Below, in pieces: positions 24,283 through 33,742 of a DNA stretch of 64,000 nucleotides. Both the position numbers and the translations under genes were made by a program. The notes under the pieces were generated by a model, which saw only the letters and a program-made list of their open reading frames with translations, ran no database searches and was not told the origin of the DNA. This DNA is from Desulfosporosinus metallidurans (GTDB taxonomy: Bacteria > Bacillota > Desulfitobacteriia > Desulfitobacteriales > Desulfitobacteriaceae). The first letter of the stretch is position 1. Every line of letters begins with the position of its first letter. The stretch covers positions 1 through 64,000 of the forward strand of contig NZ_MLBF01000013.1 in the NCBI RefSeq assembly GCF_001936615.1, in the 5' to 3' direction.

Positions 24283-26135
24283 CCTTTCAACTCAATCTGA
24301 ACCCCTCTGCCCGGGCAAATTCCACACCCGGTGCATTCATTGTAGCGACAATCGATCGTTTTAGCTTCCTGTAATGCACGATGGTGTTCTTCAACCAAAA
24401 ACTGTTTGGTCACACCACTCTCTAAATGTTCCCAAGGTAGGATATCATCATAATCCATGGCACGATTGGCGTAAAAATGCGGGTCGATGCCTAACTCTTT
24501 AAAGCCCTCCATCCAAACCCCTTCGCGAAATTGCTCAGACCAACCATCAAAACGGCAACCGTGTTTGTACGCCCATTCTAACAGCGGTGCCAAGCGTCGA
24601 TCCCCTTTGGCAAAGACCGCTTCAAGGTAGCTCGTCTTCACATCATGATAATTATATTTGATGCGACGATCTCGCAATTTCTCTCTGAGATGTCTCTGTT
24701 TTAAATCTACTGAAGCTTTGGCTTCCTGAGGTTCCCACTGAAACGGGGTGTGAGGTTTGGGCACGAAGATACTCGTCGAGATCGTCACCGTGATATTGCG
24801 GCGTCCGAGCTGAGTTCCAAGATTGACAACTTTCTTAGCCAAATCAACAATCCCGTCGATGTCTTCTTGGGTCTCCGTCGGTAACCCAACCATGAAATAA
24901 AGCTTAATGGTAGACCAGCCCTTTTTAAAAGCTGCCTCAGCTGCAGCTAAGAGATTTTCTTCCGTCACTCCCTTATTAATGACGTCACGTAAGCGTTGTG
25001 AACCTGCTTCCGGTGCAAACGTTAAGCCGGATTTACGAGTCTTTTGTACGGTCTCAGCTAAACCGACATCAAAGGAGTCGACTCGCAGTGAGGGGAGAGA
25101 AACCCCAACCCCTTCAGGCCCGTGTTTCTCCAGGATAGTCTCAATGACGGGTTGGATACAGGTGTAATCTCCACTGGAAAGCGAAGTGAGAGCAACCTCA
25201 TCATACCCCGTAGAACGCACCAGTTCCTCAGTTTGCTTCAGAAGAGTTTCTGTAGACCGTTCTCGAACCGGTCGGTAAATCATCCCCGCTTGACAAAACC
25301 GACATCCTCGCGAGCAGCCGCGCATGACCTCGAGCATCATCCGATCATGGACTATTTCCATGTAGGGAACAACCGGGTTAGTCGGAAAAAAGGCTTGATC
25401 CAAATCTTGCACAATAGCCTTTTCCACAACGGCTGGAATCCCGTCTTCAGCCTCAATCTTCTCGATCCGACCGTCAGGTTTATAGGATACATGGTAGAAG
25501 TCCGGCACATAAACTCCTTGAACCTGGGCTACTTTTCTTAAGAACTCTTGCCGAGGAACAGGGTTTTTCTTCTGCTCTGCCATGAGGCGAAGCACTTCAG
25601 GCAACTGTTCTTCGCTTTCCCCAAGGAGGAAGAAGTCAATAAAGCCAACGAGAGGTTCCGGGTTAAAAGCACAAGGACCTCCTGCAATAATCCACGGATC
25701 TTCTGGTCCACGTTCTTCCGTGTGGAGCGGTATTCCAGCTAAATCGAGCATGCTGAGAATATTGGTGAAACTCATTTCGTATTGAAGGGTAAATCCGACC
25801 ACATCAAACGCTTTGAGCGGCTGAAAGGATTCCAGAGCATAGAGTGGAATTCCTTTCTCGCGCATCGTCCCCTCCATGTCCACCCAGGGAGTAAAAACCC
25901 TTTCACAGAGGAATTCTGGAAACGAATTGACAAGGTGGTAAAGAATCCGGGTTCCTAAATGGGACATCCCCACTTCATACACATCCGGGAAAGCAAACGC
26001 CATATGCACATCGGTTTTATCCCAATCTTTACGAATCGCGTTCCATTCTGACCCTATATAGCGGCTCGGTTTCAAAACTTTAGGCAAAAACATTTCGACC
26101 TGCCGGCGTATCTCCGCCGCAGTAAATTCATTCAT
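24279..26135 (-). CDS. TIGR03960 family B12-binding radical SAM protein
   Basis: 618 residues. A cobalamin-binding-like N-terminal domain (DVYEVGMSHLGTRILYHLVN) is followed by the radical SAM core, with the CxxxCxxC cluster site in RGCSRGCRFCQAG near residue 283. A C-terminal cysteine motif, CRYNECTGCGICPG, could bind a second iron-sulfur cluster. The reaction is not known. The start at 26135 (MNEFTAAEIRR) was preferred over 26159, whose first codons contain the GGAGG. Translation is coupled to the downstream TIGR03936 gene. Confidence 0.9.
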   Translation of the reverse strand: MNEFTAAEIRRQVEMFLPKVLKPSRYIGSEWNAIRKDWDKTDVHMAFAFPDVYEVGMSHLGTRILYHLVNSFPEFLCERVFTPWVDMEGTMREKGIPLYALESFQPLKAFDVVGFTLQYEMSFTNILSMLDLAGIPLHTEERGPEDPWIIAGGPCAFNPEPLVGFIDFFLLGESEEQLPEVLRLMAEQKKNPVPRQEFLRKVAQVQGVYVPDFYHVSYKPDGRIEKIEAEDGIPAVVEKAIVQDLDQAFFPTNPVVPYMEIVHDRMMLEVMRGCSRGCRFCQAGMIYRPVRERSTETLLKQTEELVRSTGYDEVALTSLSSGDYTCIQPVIETILEKHGPEGVGVSLPSLRVDSFDVGLAETVQKTRKSGLTFAPEAGSQRLRDVINKGVTEENLLAAAEAAFKKGWSTIKLYFMVGLPTETQEDIDGIVDLAKKVVNLGTQLGRRNITVTISTSIFVPKPHTPFQWEPQEAKASVDLKQRHLREKLRDRRIKYNYHDVKTSYLEAVFAKGDRRLAPLLEWAYKHGCRFDGWSEQFREGVWMEGFKELGIDPHFYANRAMDYDDILPWEHLESGVTKQFLVEEHHRALQEAKTIDCRYNECTGCGICPGRGVQIELKG

Positions 26136-26201
26136 GATCTCAATGAGGCCTCCTTGCACTACTTTGTGGACCTCAATTATATCATAAATAACATAATATC
26201 C

Positions 26202-27077
26202 CTAAAGTTTACCTACTGGAAAACGAATTCCCTCGCGCAACATCCCCTCCACCACATCCGTCTCGGTCAATATCTTATCTTGCCCCATTTCTTCATTCGT
26301 TAGAGAGACCATGGCATAGCGATCTGGAGTAAACTCTTCAACGATACGCACTAAAGGGGTATTTTTCTGAACGGTGAGCCAACGACTGCGCATCAGCCCC
26401 TTTTTCAACAATTCCTCTTTCTTACGTGTCAATTGCCTGAGGAAGGTTATATGGGCAGAGGAAATCTCTTTACTACCAGCCACCCAAAAAAAGCCTCCTA
26501 GAATAATAAAGGTGAGGGGTCCTTCAGAGAATTTTCCCCGCCCCCATAAAAGGATCCCATAAAGGGCAAAGAGAACACCCAGCCATTTTCCTGCCCAGGC
26601 CAAGAACTTCGTCGTACGGACGAAACCAAAGCCTTCGACACAGAGGGCTCGCACGACACGGCCACCATCAAGCGGCAAAACCGGGATCAAATTAAAGGCC
26701 GCCAGCCAAACATTATAACGCACAAAATCATCCGCCAGTTCTCCCGTCCATATCCCTTGCCACCTCAAGGCTTGAGCAGCAAATAAGAGAACCACGTTAA
26801 AGGCAGGACCAGCCAAAGCCACCACACTTTCTTCCAGTTTTCTTCCCTCGAAGAGGTCATCACAATAAGCCGCTCCTCCAAAAGGAAACAATTCTAGCCC
26901 CACAACTTTATAGCCATAGGCCCTAGCCGTCATGAGATGCGCTAATTCATGCGCGACGACTAAGGCAAAGACGAGAAGAGCCTGGGCCGCGAGACCCAGG
27001 ACTCCGTAGAGTAGCAAGACCAACAGAAAGGTGGGATGGATCCGAAGGCTCACCCCCTGAATTTTTAGAAGCTCCAT
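26202..27077 (-). CDS. M50 site-2 metalloprotease, SpoIVFB-like
   Basis: 291 residues, membrane-embedded. HELAHLMTA near residue 44 is the zinc HExxH motif and LDGGRVVRAL near 140 is the second metal motif, as in SpoIVFB. A CBS-like C-terminal region follows (about 220-290). In Bacillus this protease cleaves pro-sigma-K in the mother cell during sporulation. It is next to an M23 gene resembling SpoIVFA, the inhibitor in that system, which supports a sporulation role. The gene symbol is withheld because substrate and timing are inferred. Confidence 0.85.
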   Translation of the reverse strand: MELLKIQGVSLRIHPTFLLVLLLYGVLGLAAQALLVFALVVAHELAHLMTARAYGYKVVGLELFPFGGAAYCDDLFEGRKLEESVVALAGPAFNVVLLFAAQALRWQGIWTGELADDFVRYNVWLAAFNLIPVLPLDGGRVVRALCVEGFGFVRTTKFLAWAGKWLGVLFALYGILLWGRGKFSEGPLTFIILGGFFWVAGSKEISSAHITFLRQLTRKKEELLKKGLMRSRWLTVQKNTPLVRIVEEFTPDRYAMVSLTNEEMGQDKILTETDVVEGMLREGIRFPVGKL

Positions 27078-27144
27078 TTTTCACCCTCCTTTACGAGGCT
27101 TGATTATTCTTCCTCCACTAATCTTGTCCTTATCCCAAGCTCTC

Positions 27145-27969
27145 TCAATTCTTTGCTGCTGAAGGGATAAGATAGGGTATTGGATTGACCGGCTGATTAT
27201 CCTTTCGTAATTCAAAATGAAGCCAAGGTTTTTTCAGAGGTGCGGAAAGCCCAACCGTACCCAGAGCCTCCCCTTTCTGGACCCGTTGACCCTTCTGAAC
27301 AGAAATATCCCCGAGATTCCCCAGGATCGTAGTCCAACCATTGCCAAAATCAACCTTGGCTATTTTTCCCAATTGGGGATCTTCCCCCACTAAAGTTACA
27401 ACCCCGGCAGCAGGCGAAACGACGGGCATTCCCAAACTACTCTCCACATCAATCCCATTATGAATTGTACCCAAGGCATTGGTTCCCCCTTCTCCCTTTG
27501 CGCCAAATCCAGCAACGACTTGCCCGGAAAGAGGGGGCAAAAACTGGCCAATCATCTTAGCATCAACAGGAACGCTTTTACTGCTCACTCCTCCGATCGA
27601 GAAGGCATCTTTAGCCATCCCATTTAAGGCCTCATAGAAATTATCCGAGTTAACTGCACTCCGATAGATGGAGTGAACCGCGAGTGACACTTGATCTGAA
27701 CCATTGGCGCTAAAGAAAACCAACAAAAATAACGTCGCAGCCACAATAGCCCGCTTTTGTGTGCCGTTCCAATGTTTCAAGAAGTTTCCCCAACCCGTCT
27801 TAGGGGAATTTCGATAACGTCCCGGCTGATGGTTAAAGCGCGGTGATTTTCCCCGCCCCTGTTCTTTCCCCACCTCTTGGATTGCCCGTTCCCATTCCCA
27901 GTCATCCCAACGTTCAAAAGGATTCATCCTACTCTGCCTCACTTCACACACCATTTCAGGCTCGTACAT
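27145..27969 (-). CDS. M23-type endopeptidase-like membrane protein, SpoIVFA-like
   Basis: 274 residues. A basic cytoplasmic head precedes one transmembrane helix (AIVAATLFLLVFFS, about 93-107), followed by an extracytoplasmic LytM/M23 domain with HNGIDVESSLG and PWLHFELRKD. Only part of the zinc ligand set is obvious, as in SpoIVFA where the domain is degenerate. It probably partners the adjacent SpoIVFB-like protease. The start is uncertain: ATG 27969 has little spacing from AAGGG, and ATG 27927 (MNPFERWDD) is an alternative. Confidence 0.78.
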   Translation of the reverse strand: MYEPEMVCEVRQSRMNPFERWDDWEWERAIQEVGKEQGRGKSPRFNHQPGRYRNSPKTGWGNFLKHWNGTQKRAIVAATLFLLVFFSANGSDQVSLAVHSIYRSAVNSDNFYEALNGMAKDAFSIGGVSSKSVPVDAKMIGQFLPPLSGQVVAGFGAKGEGGTNALGTIHNGIDVESSLGMPVVSPAAGVVTLVGEDPQLGKIAKVDFGNGWTTILGNLGDISVQKGQRVQKGEALGTVGLSAPLKKPWLHFELRKDNQPVNPIPYLIPSAAKN

Positions 27970-27990
27970 CCCTTAATAGTTTATGAGAAG

Positions 27991-28020
27991 GCAAAAAAAA
28001 TAGAACTGCTAGCAGTTCTA
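27991..28020 (-). terminator. terminator of rodA
   Basis: TAGAACTGCTAGCAGTTCTA (28001-28020) is a perfect palindrome directly beyond the rodA stop. It is followed on the minus strand by eight T. Transcription of the downstream SpoIVFA-like gene therefore needs readthrough or its own promoter. Confidence 0.9.
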
Positions 28021-29187
28021 TTAAAACATAAGTCTCTGTCGCCTTAAATTAACACTGAGGAGCAAGCCGACCGAGGCCATGTTCGACCACATCGCGCTTC
28101 CACCATAGCTGATCAACGGTAGCGGGATACCGGTCACTGGCATAATCCCCGAGGTCATACCCACATTGACTAAGATATGAAAGGTAAACATGGAGATCAC
28201 GCCCGTGGCAATTAACATACCAAACGGGTCTCGCGCTTTCAAAGCGATGCTGATACTGCGCAAAATAAAGATGAGAAAGAGGAAAAGCAGCGTGATCGTT
28301 CCTACAAATCCGAACTCTTCCCCGACTACCGAAAAAATAAAGTCGGTGTGATGTTCCGGCAAGAAGTTCAACTGACCTTGCGTTCCCATACGATACCCTT
28401 TTCCCCATAACTCACCGGATCCGATGGCCCAAAGGGATTGTAGAATATGAAATCCGTCTCCAGACTTATCGGCAGCCGGATTCACGAAAATAGTTAAGCG
28501 TTTTAACTGATAATCTTGCATGGGGAGGGGAAGACCTTGAGCCCAGTGTAACCAGCCCGGCAAGTTCGTGGCAAAGTGCAGCCAAAGTGCTATCCCAATG
28601 ATACAAACCCCGCCCAGTAACAGTCCTCCAAATTTCCAAGGATTGGCACCTGCCACAAACATCATACCTATAAATATTGCCGCAAAAACTAACGTGGTCC
28701 CTAAGTCAGGTTGCTTAAAGATCAGAAGCATAGGTACGAGCACGAAGAGAAACGGTAATATGAAATCTCTAAAATTGTCGAGTTTTCCCTTGCGATGGGC
28801 TAGAAAGTCAGCAAAGGTAATAATAATGAAAATTTTAGCAAACTCCGAAGGTTGAATACTGAAACTTGAGGTGATCGGGATCCAACGGGTTGCTCCTTTG
28901 GCCGAGTGACCAAAAAGAATCACGGCAAAAAGCAAAGCCAGATTAAGGCCGTAAATCCACCACCGGAAGCGTTGCCATTTTTGATAATCGATTGCCGCCA
29001 GGACAACTGCAATGAAAATCCCACTTATAATCCAGTACGTTTGCACTTTGACATAGTGTAAAGGATTTGCTTTATCGACACTAATTGAAGCCGTACTCAA
29101 GATGAAGAGACTAGCTGCCAACAATAAAAACGTAAAAAGGATAAATAAAAAGTCTAAGTTTCTTAAGGTTCGCTTATCCACGATCAT
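28021..29187 (-). CDS. rodA: rod-shape peptidoglycan polymerase RodA (SEDS family)
   Basis: 388 residues with about ten membrane helices. SEDS signatures are present: the loop GHSAKGATRWIPI, FSIQPSEFAKI, EHHTDFIFSVVGEEFGF, and GIPLPLISYGGSAMWSNM near the C-terminus. It polymerises lipid II glycan strands with PBP2. RodA rather than FtsW is chosen because the cluster carries mrdA, mreBCD and minCDE. The start at 29187 (MIVDKRTLRN) has GAGGGG upstream. Confidence 0.9.
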   Translation of the reverse strand: MIVDKRTLRNLDFLFILFTFLLLAASLFILSTASISVDKANPLHYVKVQTYWIISGIFIAVVLAAIDYQKWQRFRWWIYGLNLALLFAVILFGHSAKGATRWIPITSSFSIQPSEFAKIFIIITFADFLAHRKGKLDNFRDFILPFLFVLVPMLLIFKQPDLGTTLVFAAIFIGMMFVAGANPWKFGGLLLGGVCIIGIALWLHFATNLPGWLHWAQGLPLPMQDYQLKRLTIFVNPAADKSGDGFHILQSLWAIGSGELWGKGYRMGTQGQLNFLPEHHTDFIFSVVGEEFGFVGTITLLFLFLIFILRSISIALKARDPFGMLIATGVISMFTFHILVNVGMTSGIMPVTGIPLPLISYGGSAMWSNMASVGLLLSVNLRRQRLMF

Positions 29188-29283
29188 AATTCCCCTCAAA
29201 TTATTTGGCTACTCCTTGACTATTACTTGCTCATTATAGCACATCTCTAAACACAGCCCAAAGCTTCCGGCAAAACTGGTAAA

Positions 29284-29315
29284 AAGAAAAAAGCTAGGTG
29301 GTTATCCCCCTAGCT
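29284..29315 (-). terminator. terminator of the min genes
   Basis: AGCTAGG (29292-29298) and CCTAGCT (29309-29315) pair. On the minus strand the hairpin is followed by TTTTTTC. It lies about 80 nt after minE and before rodA. Confidence 0.8.
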
Positions 29316-29395
29316 ACATCTGTAATCTTACACATACTTCTATTCATATTGGTCATCATCGGGTAGAGATCGACTTAGTGCGTTCTGCTGGCTCC

Positions 29396-29671
29396 TTACT
29401 TAGTGGCGTAATCCCGCTTCATCTTCACGACCGGAATATTGGCGACCAACGCCACTTCGCGGTCATCTTGGCAGAGATTAAATTCGAGCGCAGTTTCGTC
29501 AATCTCCATGTAGTTCGAAATAACTTTAATCAAATCTTCTCTTAATCGATTGAGCATGGTTGGTGAAATGCTGGCACGGTCATGAACCAGAACGAGCCGA
29601 AGGCGCTCTTTTGCCACCGTCTTGCTCGAGGCGCTTTCCTTGCCAAGCATTCGGCTGATAAATTCTAACAA
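29396..29671 (-). CDS. minE: cell division topological specificity factor MinE
   Basis: 91 residues. The N-terminal amphipathic helix (MLEFISRMLG) and the MinD-contact segment ERLRLVLVHDRASISP are typical, followed by the dimerisation domain. MinE stimulates MinD ATPase and drives pole-to-pole movement of MinCD. It is encoded 29 nt after minD. Clostridia such as this carry MinE instead of, or as well as, DivIVA. Confidence 0.93.
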   Translation of the reverse strand: MLEFISRMLGKESASSKTVAKERLRLVLVHDRASISPTMLNRLREDLIKVISNYMEIDETALEFNLCQDDREVALVANIPVVKMKRDYATK

Positions 29672-29700
29672 GGACGATTCCTCCTCTCAGTACCGAACGG

Positions 29701-30495
29701 TTAACGAAGACCAACGAGTCTCTTAAGTCTATCCATGATTCCTACGGGTACATCAAGGCTCATCAAAGGCACTTCTTCTCCTTTAATCCGCCTTGTGATC
29801 CGTCGGTAGGCCTCGCCAGCTTTTGACCCTTGATCCATAACAGCGGGTTCACCGCGGTTCGTGGAGATCACGATACTCTCGTCTTCTGGGACGACACCGA
29901 TAAGATCGATGGCCAAGATATCTAGAATATCCGAGATATCCATCATGTCCCCACGTTTCACCATTTCAGGTCGAATTCGGTTAATTATTAGTTTTGGATT
30001 CCTTAGCTCCGCCGCTTCTAAGAGGCCAATAATGCGGTCCGCATCACGTACTGCACTGACTTCGGGGGTGCAAACGACCACGGCCCGGTCGGCACCAGCA
30101 ATTGCGTTGCGAAACCCTTGTTCGATTCCAGCCGGACAGTCAATAATCGCAAAATCGAATTCTTCTTTAAGTTCTTTAGCTAATGTGCTCATCTGCTCAG
30201 GATTAACGGCTGTTTTATCCTTGGTTTGGGCAGCGGGCAGCAAAAAAAGATTAGGAAAACGTTTATCTTTAATTAGGGCTTGTTTTAAGCGGCAATTCCC
30301 AGTGGTCACATCCACTAGGTCGTAAACGATGCGGTTTTCCAGTCCCATCACCACATCAAGGTTACGCAAACCGATATCCGTATCGACTAAGACGACCTTA
30401 TGTCCTGCGGCAGCCAGTCCTGTGCCAATATTTGCGGATGTTGTCGTCTTGCCAACGCCCCCTTTTCCGGAAGTTACAACGATTACCTCACCCAT
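29701..30495 (-). CDS. minD: septum site-determining ATPase MinD
   Basis: 264 residues. The deviant Walker A GKGGVGKTTTSANIG is at residues 10-24 and the switch region DTDIGLRNLDVVMGLENR follows. The C-terminal GIMDRLKRLVGLR is the amphipathic membrane-targeting helix. MinD recruits MinC to the membrane and keeps FtsZ away from the poles. It lies between minC and minE in one operon. Confidence 0.95.
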   Translation of the reverse strand: MGEVIVVTSGKGGVGKTTTSANIGTGLAAAGHKVVLVDTDIGLRNLDVVMGLENRIVYDLVDVTTGNCRLKQALIKDKRFPNLFLLPAAQTKDKTAVNPEQMSTLAKELKEEFDFAIIDCPAGIEQGFRNAIAGADRAVVVCTPEVSAVRDADRIIGLLEAAELRNPKLIINRIRPEMVKRGDMMDISDILDILAIDLIGVVPEDESIVISTNRGEPAVMDQGSKAGEAYRRITRRIKGEEVPLMSLDVPVGIMDRLKRLVGLR

Positions 30496-30531
30496 ATTTA
30501 GACCTACCTTTCCAATTAGAGTTATTCTCTC

Positions 30532-31215
30532 TTAGCGTATCTTGCCACGCCAAGCATTCATACCTGCCGCTTCTACTATTAATTGATCATCTTTGATTCT
30601 GGCAATTTCCGGGCCTCGTCCGTCGGTTACTTCATCCGGTGCCCTAGTCACCAAATCCGCAATCCTCAATTGAGTGGGGGCCAGATGATAAGCGCTGACT
30701 GAAGCTTTTCGTTCTCCTGTCGCTCCAGCGTGGGCCACCCCCCGCAAGGAACCTAAAACAGCAATGTTACCAGTTGCGATAATCTCTGCTCCGGGATTAA
30801 CATCCCCCAGAACAACAACATGACCCTCAAATTGAACACTTTTCCCAGAACGAAGTGTGCGTTCCACAAAGAGACAGCTTCCTTCAACCATCCCTTCATC
30901 CCAGTGGCGAGTTTCCTTGTCCTCTGTGGCATAGGATTGGCTCTTACCGGGCACATACACTTCTTCCGTGGTTAACCATCCAGCAAGTTCCAACTGGTAT
31001 TGTCCTAGGATTGTTGCCAATGCAGCATGTTCATCCTCAGTGTATTCCTTTTTCCCAGCATAGCACCGAACGGTTGCACCTTGCAGAAATTGAACAGATT
31101 CTTCTAATAGCTTAGCAAGTTCATTGATTAGTAATCCAAAGTCTGCCTCTGGATCAAGGTATAAAACCAATCCATCGCGGGTGCCCTTAAGTGCTAGATG
31201 TTCTGTCCGTGTCAA
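30532..31215 (-). CDS. minC: septum site-determining protein MinC
   Basis: About 227 residues. The C-terminal beta-helix domain GDVNPGAEIIATGNIAVLGSLRGVAHAGATG binds MinD; the N-terminal half is the FtsZ-inhibiting domain. The start is placed at TTG 31215, preceded by GGGGGA. The frame remains open up to 31356, inside mrdA, but that extension would cross the mrdA terminator hairpin at 31300-31329. No ATG exists near the domain boundary, so the start stays uncertain by a few codons. Confidence 0.85.
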   Translation of the reverse strand: MTRTEHLALKGTRDGLVLYLDPEADFGLLINELAKLLEESVQFLQGATVRCYAGKKEYTEDEHAALATILGQYQLELAGWLTTEEVYVPGKSQSYATEDKETRHWDEGMVEGSCLFVERTLRSGKSVQFEGHVVVLGDVNPGAEIIATGNIAVLGSLRGVAHAGATGERKASVSAYHLAPTQLRIADLVTRAPDEVTDGRGPEIARIKDDQLIVEAAGMNAWRGKIR

Positions 31216-31297
31216 CCTGCACAATCCCCCATCACTTGACTTCTTTAAATGCTCTCTATAAATTCTACAAGCCTGTCCCAATTCCCTTTTTACAATA

Positions 31298-31329
31298 TGA
31301 AAAAACGAGGACAAATTTCCTCGTTTTTT
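31298..31329 (-). terminator. terminator after mrdA
   Basis: AAAAAACGAGGA (31300-31311) pairs with TCCTCGTTTTTT (31318-31329) around a 6-nt loop, overlapping the last codon of mrdA. On the minus strand the stem ends in six T. It limits readthrough from the mre/mrdA genes into minCDE. Confidence 0.85.
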
Positions 31330-33433
31330 AGCCCCCTTTCGAGGACTTCCAACCAAAATACTTCATAAAGGCTGCCTCAGCGACTTTACCTGCCGTATCC
31401 CCACCGTGACTCCCAAATTCAACAACCCCAGCGAAAGCAATCTGAGGATGATCGTAAGGGGCAAAAGCCACAAACACCCCATTGTAGATTTCACCGGAAA
31501 TCGTGTCCTTGGACCCAATCTGAGCAGTACCTGTTTTAGCTCCCCCGGTGAATTCCGGCATATCTATCGACATGAAATTGGCCGTTCCTTCACCCGTTGT
31601 TACTGCGGCCATCCCTTTTTTGACCGTATCCAGAATATCCGGTGAGACCGATACTGTATTGAGAACCTTGGGTTGATATTGCTGAGTGACTTTTCCTGTG
31701 ATAGGATCCAACAGTTTGTCAACAACATAGGGACGATAGTGTTTCCCGCCGTTTACTAGTGTGGCCACGTAATTGGCCAATTGCAACGGGGTATAGGTGT
31801 TGTACCCTTGCCCAATGGCATTGTTGTAACTGTCATAAACCTTCCAATCCACATTTTCGCTGGTCTTTTGCTTGTACCAAACGGCAACGTCATTTTTCTC
31901 GGCATCTTTCTTCGTTTGCAACTTCTGCTTACTTTTCGCATCCTGAGCCTGCGCCAGGAGAGGGGCGTATTTACTTTCAATCGCTGCCAGCTTGGCATCG
32001 CGCGACTTTTCATAGGTAGGACCGAAATATGCTTTCTTCCATTCTGCTGAGGGCGCGATTCCTTTCGCTTCTCCAGGCAAATCAATTCCGCTTTCAACAC
32101 CTAACCCGAATTCATGGGCAATTTGACCTATGGTTTCCGGATTGGCTTCAAAAACTCGGCGTCCAATTACTTCAAAATAAATATCCGAGGATAAAGCCAG
32201 AGCTCGATAAAGATTGACCAGACCAAAATCATTGCCGCCCCATTCTGGGAAACCTTGTTGCTGAGATGCCAAGTTTCCTAAAGAAGACAGAACATCTCTG
32301 ATCCGCTCATCCGGCGTGGTCACTTTGAGTTGCAAGGATGCCATCGCGGTCACCATTTTAAACACCGATCCAGGCGGATATAGCCCGGTCAACGCTCGGT
32401 TAAGAGAAGCTGCTGGGGCCGTTTTATCTGTAAAGTACTTGTCCGACACTGCCTGAGAAATATTGCCGATCAAATCGTTGGGATCCATTCCTGGCCGAGA
32501 CGCCATGGCTAGAACCTTGCCCGTATTGACATCGATCACCACGGCAGCTCCCGACTTAGCGTTCGGATTGGTATTCTTTTGAACATTGGCAATGACTTGA
32601 TCAAGACTATCTTCTACCGTCTTTTGCAGGTCAGCATCAATGGTCAGTTGCACCGTCTTCCCCGCTTCCGGCGCTTGAATCACCTGTTTGGAAACGGGAC
32701 GAGCGTTATTGTCGACTTCAACTTGTTGAACCCCTTCTTTGCCACGCAACCAAAAGTCATAGGATTTCTCCACCCCATCCTTGCCGACCAAATCACCCTG
32801 TGCATACTCAAAACCCGCTTTTTGTGCATCGGCATTCTGATTAAACTGGGCAATCTCTTTATCCCCAATCTCACGAACATAGCCGAGGAACTGACCGCCC
32901 AACGTTTTCTGAGGATAGGAACGGACTGGGATCGCATCGACACTCACGCCCGGAAGCTCCTCTTGGTGCTCAGCAATGATCGCTTGGAGATCGGGAGGGA
33001 CATTATTTAGAATAGTTACTGGACGATAGCGTTCCCACTGATGATTCTGGATATTGGCAAAGATATCTTCAGCAATCGAATCAACCGATTGATTAGGATT
33101 AGGCCAGTCCGGTCGAATATACCCTGCTAAGCGCTGGACCACATCTTTCCAATTACTGATTTTGGATTGTTGCAAATCCATCCAGTCTAAGTTAAGCGCG
33201 AACTCTGGAACACTTGTTACCAGAAGTTTGCCGTTCCGATCCACAATATCCCCTCTTGTCGGCTGCACTTTTACAAGTTGCATAACATTTCCCTTGGCCA
33301 TAGCGGAATAATAGGAACCTTGGGCAATCTGTAGTCGCCATAGGTTAAAGCCCAAAATCGAAAAAACGAGAACCACGACGATACTTAAACCCCACAAACG
33401 ATGAACATACGGTTTTCGCTCTCTATCATCCAT
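31328..33433 (-). CDS. mrdA: penicillin-binding protein 2 (elongasome transpeptidase) with an inserted lysine-rich segment
   Basis: 701 residues. TM helix 15-30, then the PBP dimer domain with PTRGDIVDRNG (58-68). The transpeptidase has S356-x-x-K359 in PPGSVFK, the second motif S415-S-D417, and KTGT at 633-636. It cross-links side-wall peptidoglycan together with RodA. Residues about 473-527, between GEAKGIAPSAEW and IGQGYNTYTPL, form a charged Lys/Ala/Gln-rich insertion that ordinary PBP2 lacks. The second motif has Asp where SxN has Asn, as in many PBP2 proteins. It is encoded downstream of mreBCD. Confidence 0.92.
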   Translation of the reverse strand: MDDRERKPYVHRLWGLSIVVVLVFSILGFNLWRLQIAQGSYYSAMAKGNVMQLVKVQPTRGDIVDRNGKLLVTSVPEFALNLDWMDLQQSKISNWKDVVQRLAGYIRPDWPNPNQSVDSIAEDIFANIQNHQWERYRPVTILNNVPPDLQAIIAEHQEELPGVSVDAIPVRSYPQKTLGGQFLGYVREIGDKEIAQFNQNADAQKAGFEYAQGDLVGKDGVEKSYDFWLRGKEGVQQVEVDNNARPVSKQVIQAPEAGKTVQLTIDADLQKTVEDSLDQVIANVQKNTNPNAKSGAAVVIDVNTGKVLAMASRPGMDPNDLIGNISQAVSDKYFTDKTAPAASLNRALTGLYPPGSVFKMVTAMASLQLKVTTPDERIRDVLSSLGNLASQQQGFPEWGGNDFGLVNLYRALALSSDIYFEVIGRRVFEANPETIGQIAHEFGLGVESGIDLPGEAKGIAPSAEWKKAYFGPTYEKSRDAKLAAIESKYAPLLAQAQDAKSKQKLQTKKDAEKNDVAVWYKQKTSENVDWKVYDSYNNAIGQGYNTYTPLQLANYVATLVNGGKHYRPYVVDKLLDPITGKVTQQYQPKVLNTVSVSPDILDTVKKGMAAVTTGEGTANFMSIDMPEFTGGAKTGTAQIGSKDTISGEIYNGVFVAFAPYDHPQIAFAGVVEFGSHGGDTAGKVAEAAFMKYFGWKSSKGG

Positions 33434-33459
33434 CCAAAAAACTCCTCTTCGATACGTTT

Positions 33460-33712
33460 TTTGCGAGGTCCGATGTCCGAAGCACGATGTCCGAATTGTG
33501 AATTCGATTCTATGAATCGAAGAACGGAATCAATGTGCAATTTGCGTGGTTCGAACTCTGAATCGAAGTTCGAGTCGTGTGCAAGTCCAAGAACCGTCCC
33601 CGACTTGCACGAAGTTCGGATCGAACTTCAAGGCTTTAATTTGTCCTGCGAACTTTGTTCGCTTCCAATTCGAACCACGAACCTCGAATATCGAACCTCG
33701 CAAGATATAAGA
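33460..33712. repeat. nested inverted-repeat block with a REP hairpin at its centre
   Basis: The gap between mreD and mrdA is filled by TTCGAA-rich sequence that folds back on itself. TGGTTCGAA near 33549 faces TTCGAACCA near 33670, and GAAGTTCGAG faces CGAACTTC. At the apex is GTGCAAGTC (33579-33587) with GACTTGCAC (33602-33610), a member of the GAACCGTCCCC family. No coding sequence. Related TTCGAA-rich blocks are at 36189-36266 and 43951-43990. Confidence 0.7.
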
Positions 33713-33742
33713 GAAGAGATAGCGCGCTATCTCTCATATCTT
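33702..33742. repeat. long hairpin spanning the mreD stop codon
   Basis: AAGATAT ... ATATCTT encloses GAGATAGCGCGCTATCTC (33716-33733), a perfect 18-bp palindrome that includes the mreD stop codon. There is no T-tract. The layout resembles other hairpins in this window that abut stop codons. Confidence 0.65.

Noticed and set aside
30532..31356. MinC starting at 31356
   Set aside because: That start lies inside mrdA and upstream of its terminator hairpin; the conserved domain begins near 31215.
33702..33742. Rho-independent terminator of mreD
   Set aside because: The stem is long but is not followed by a T-tract, and mreD and mrdA are probably co-transcribed.
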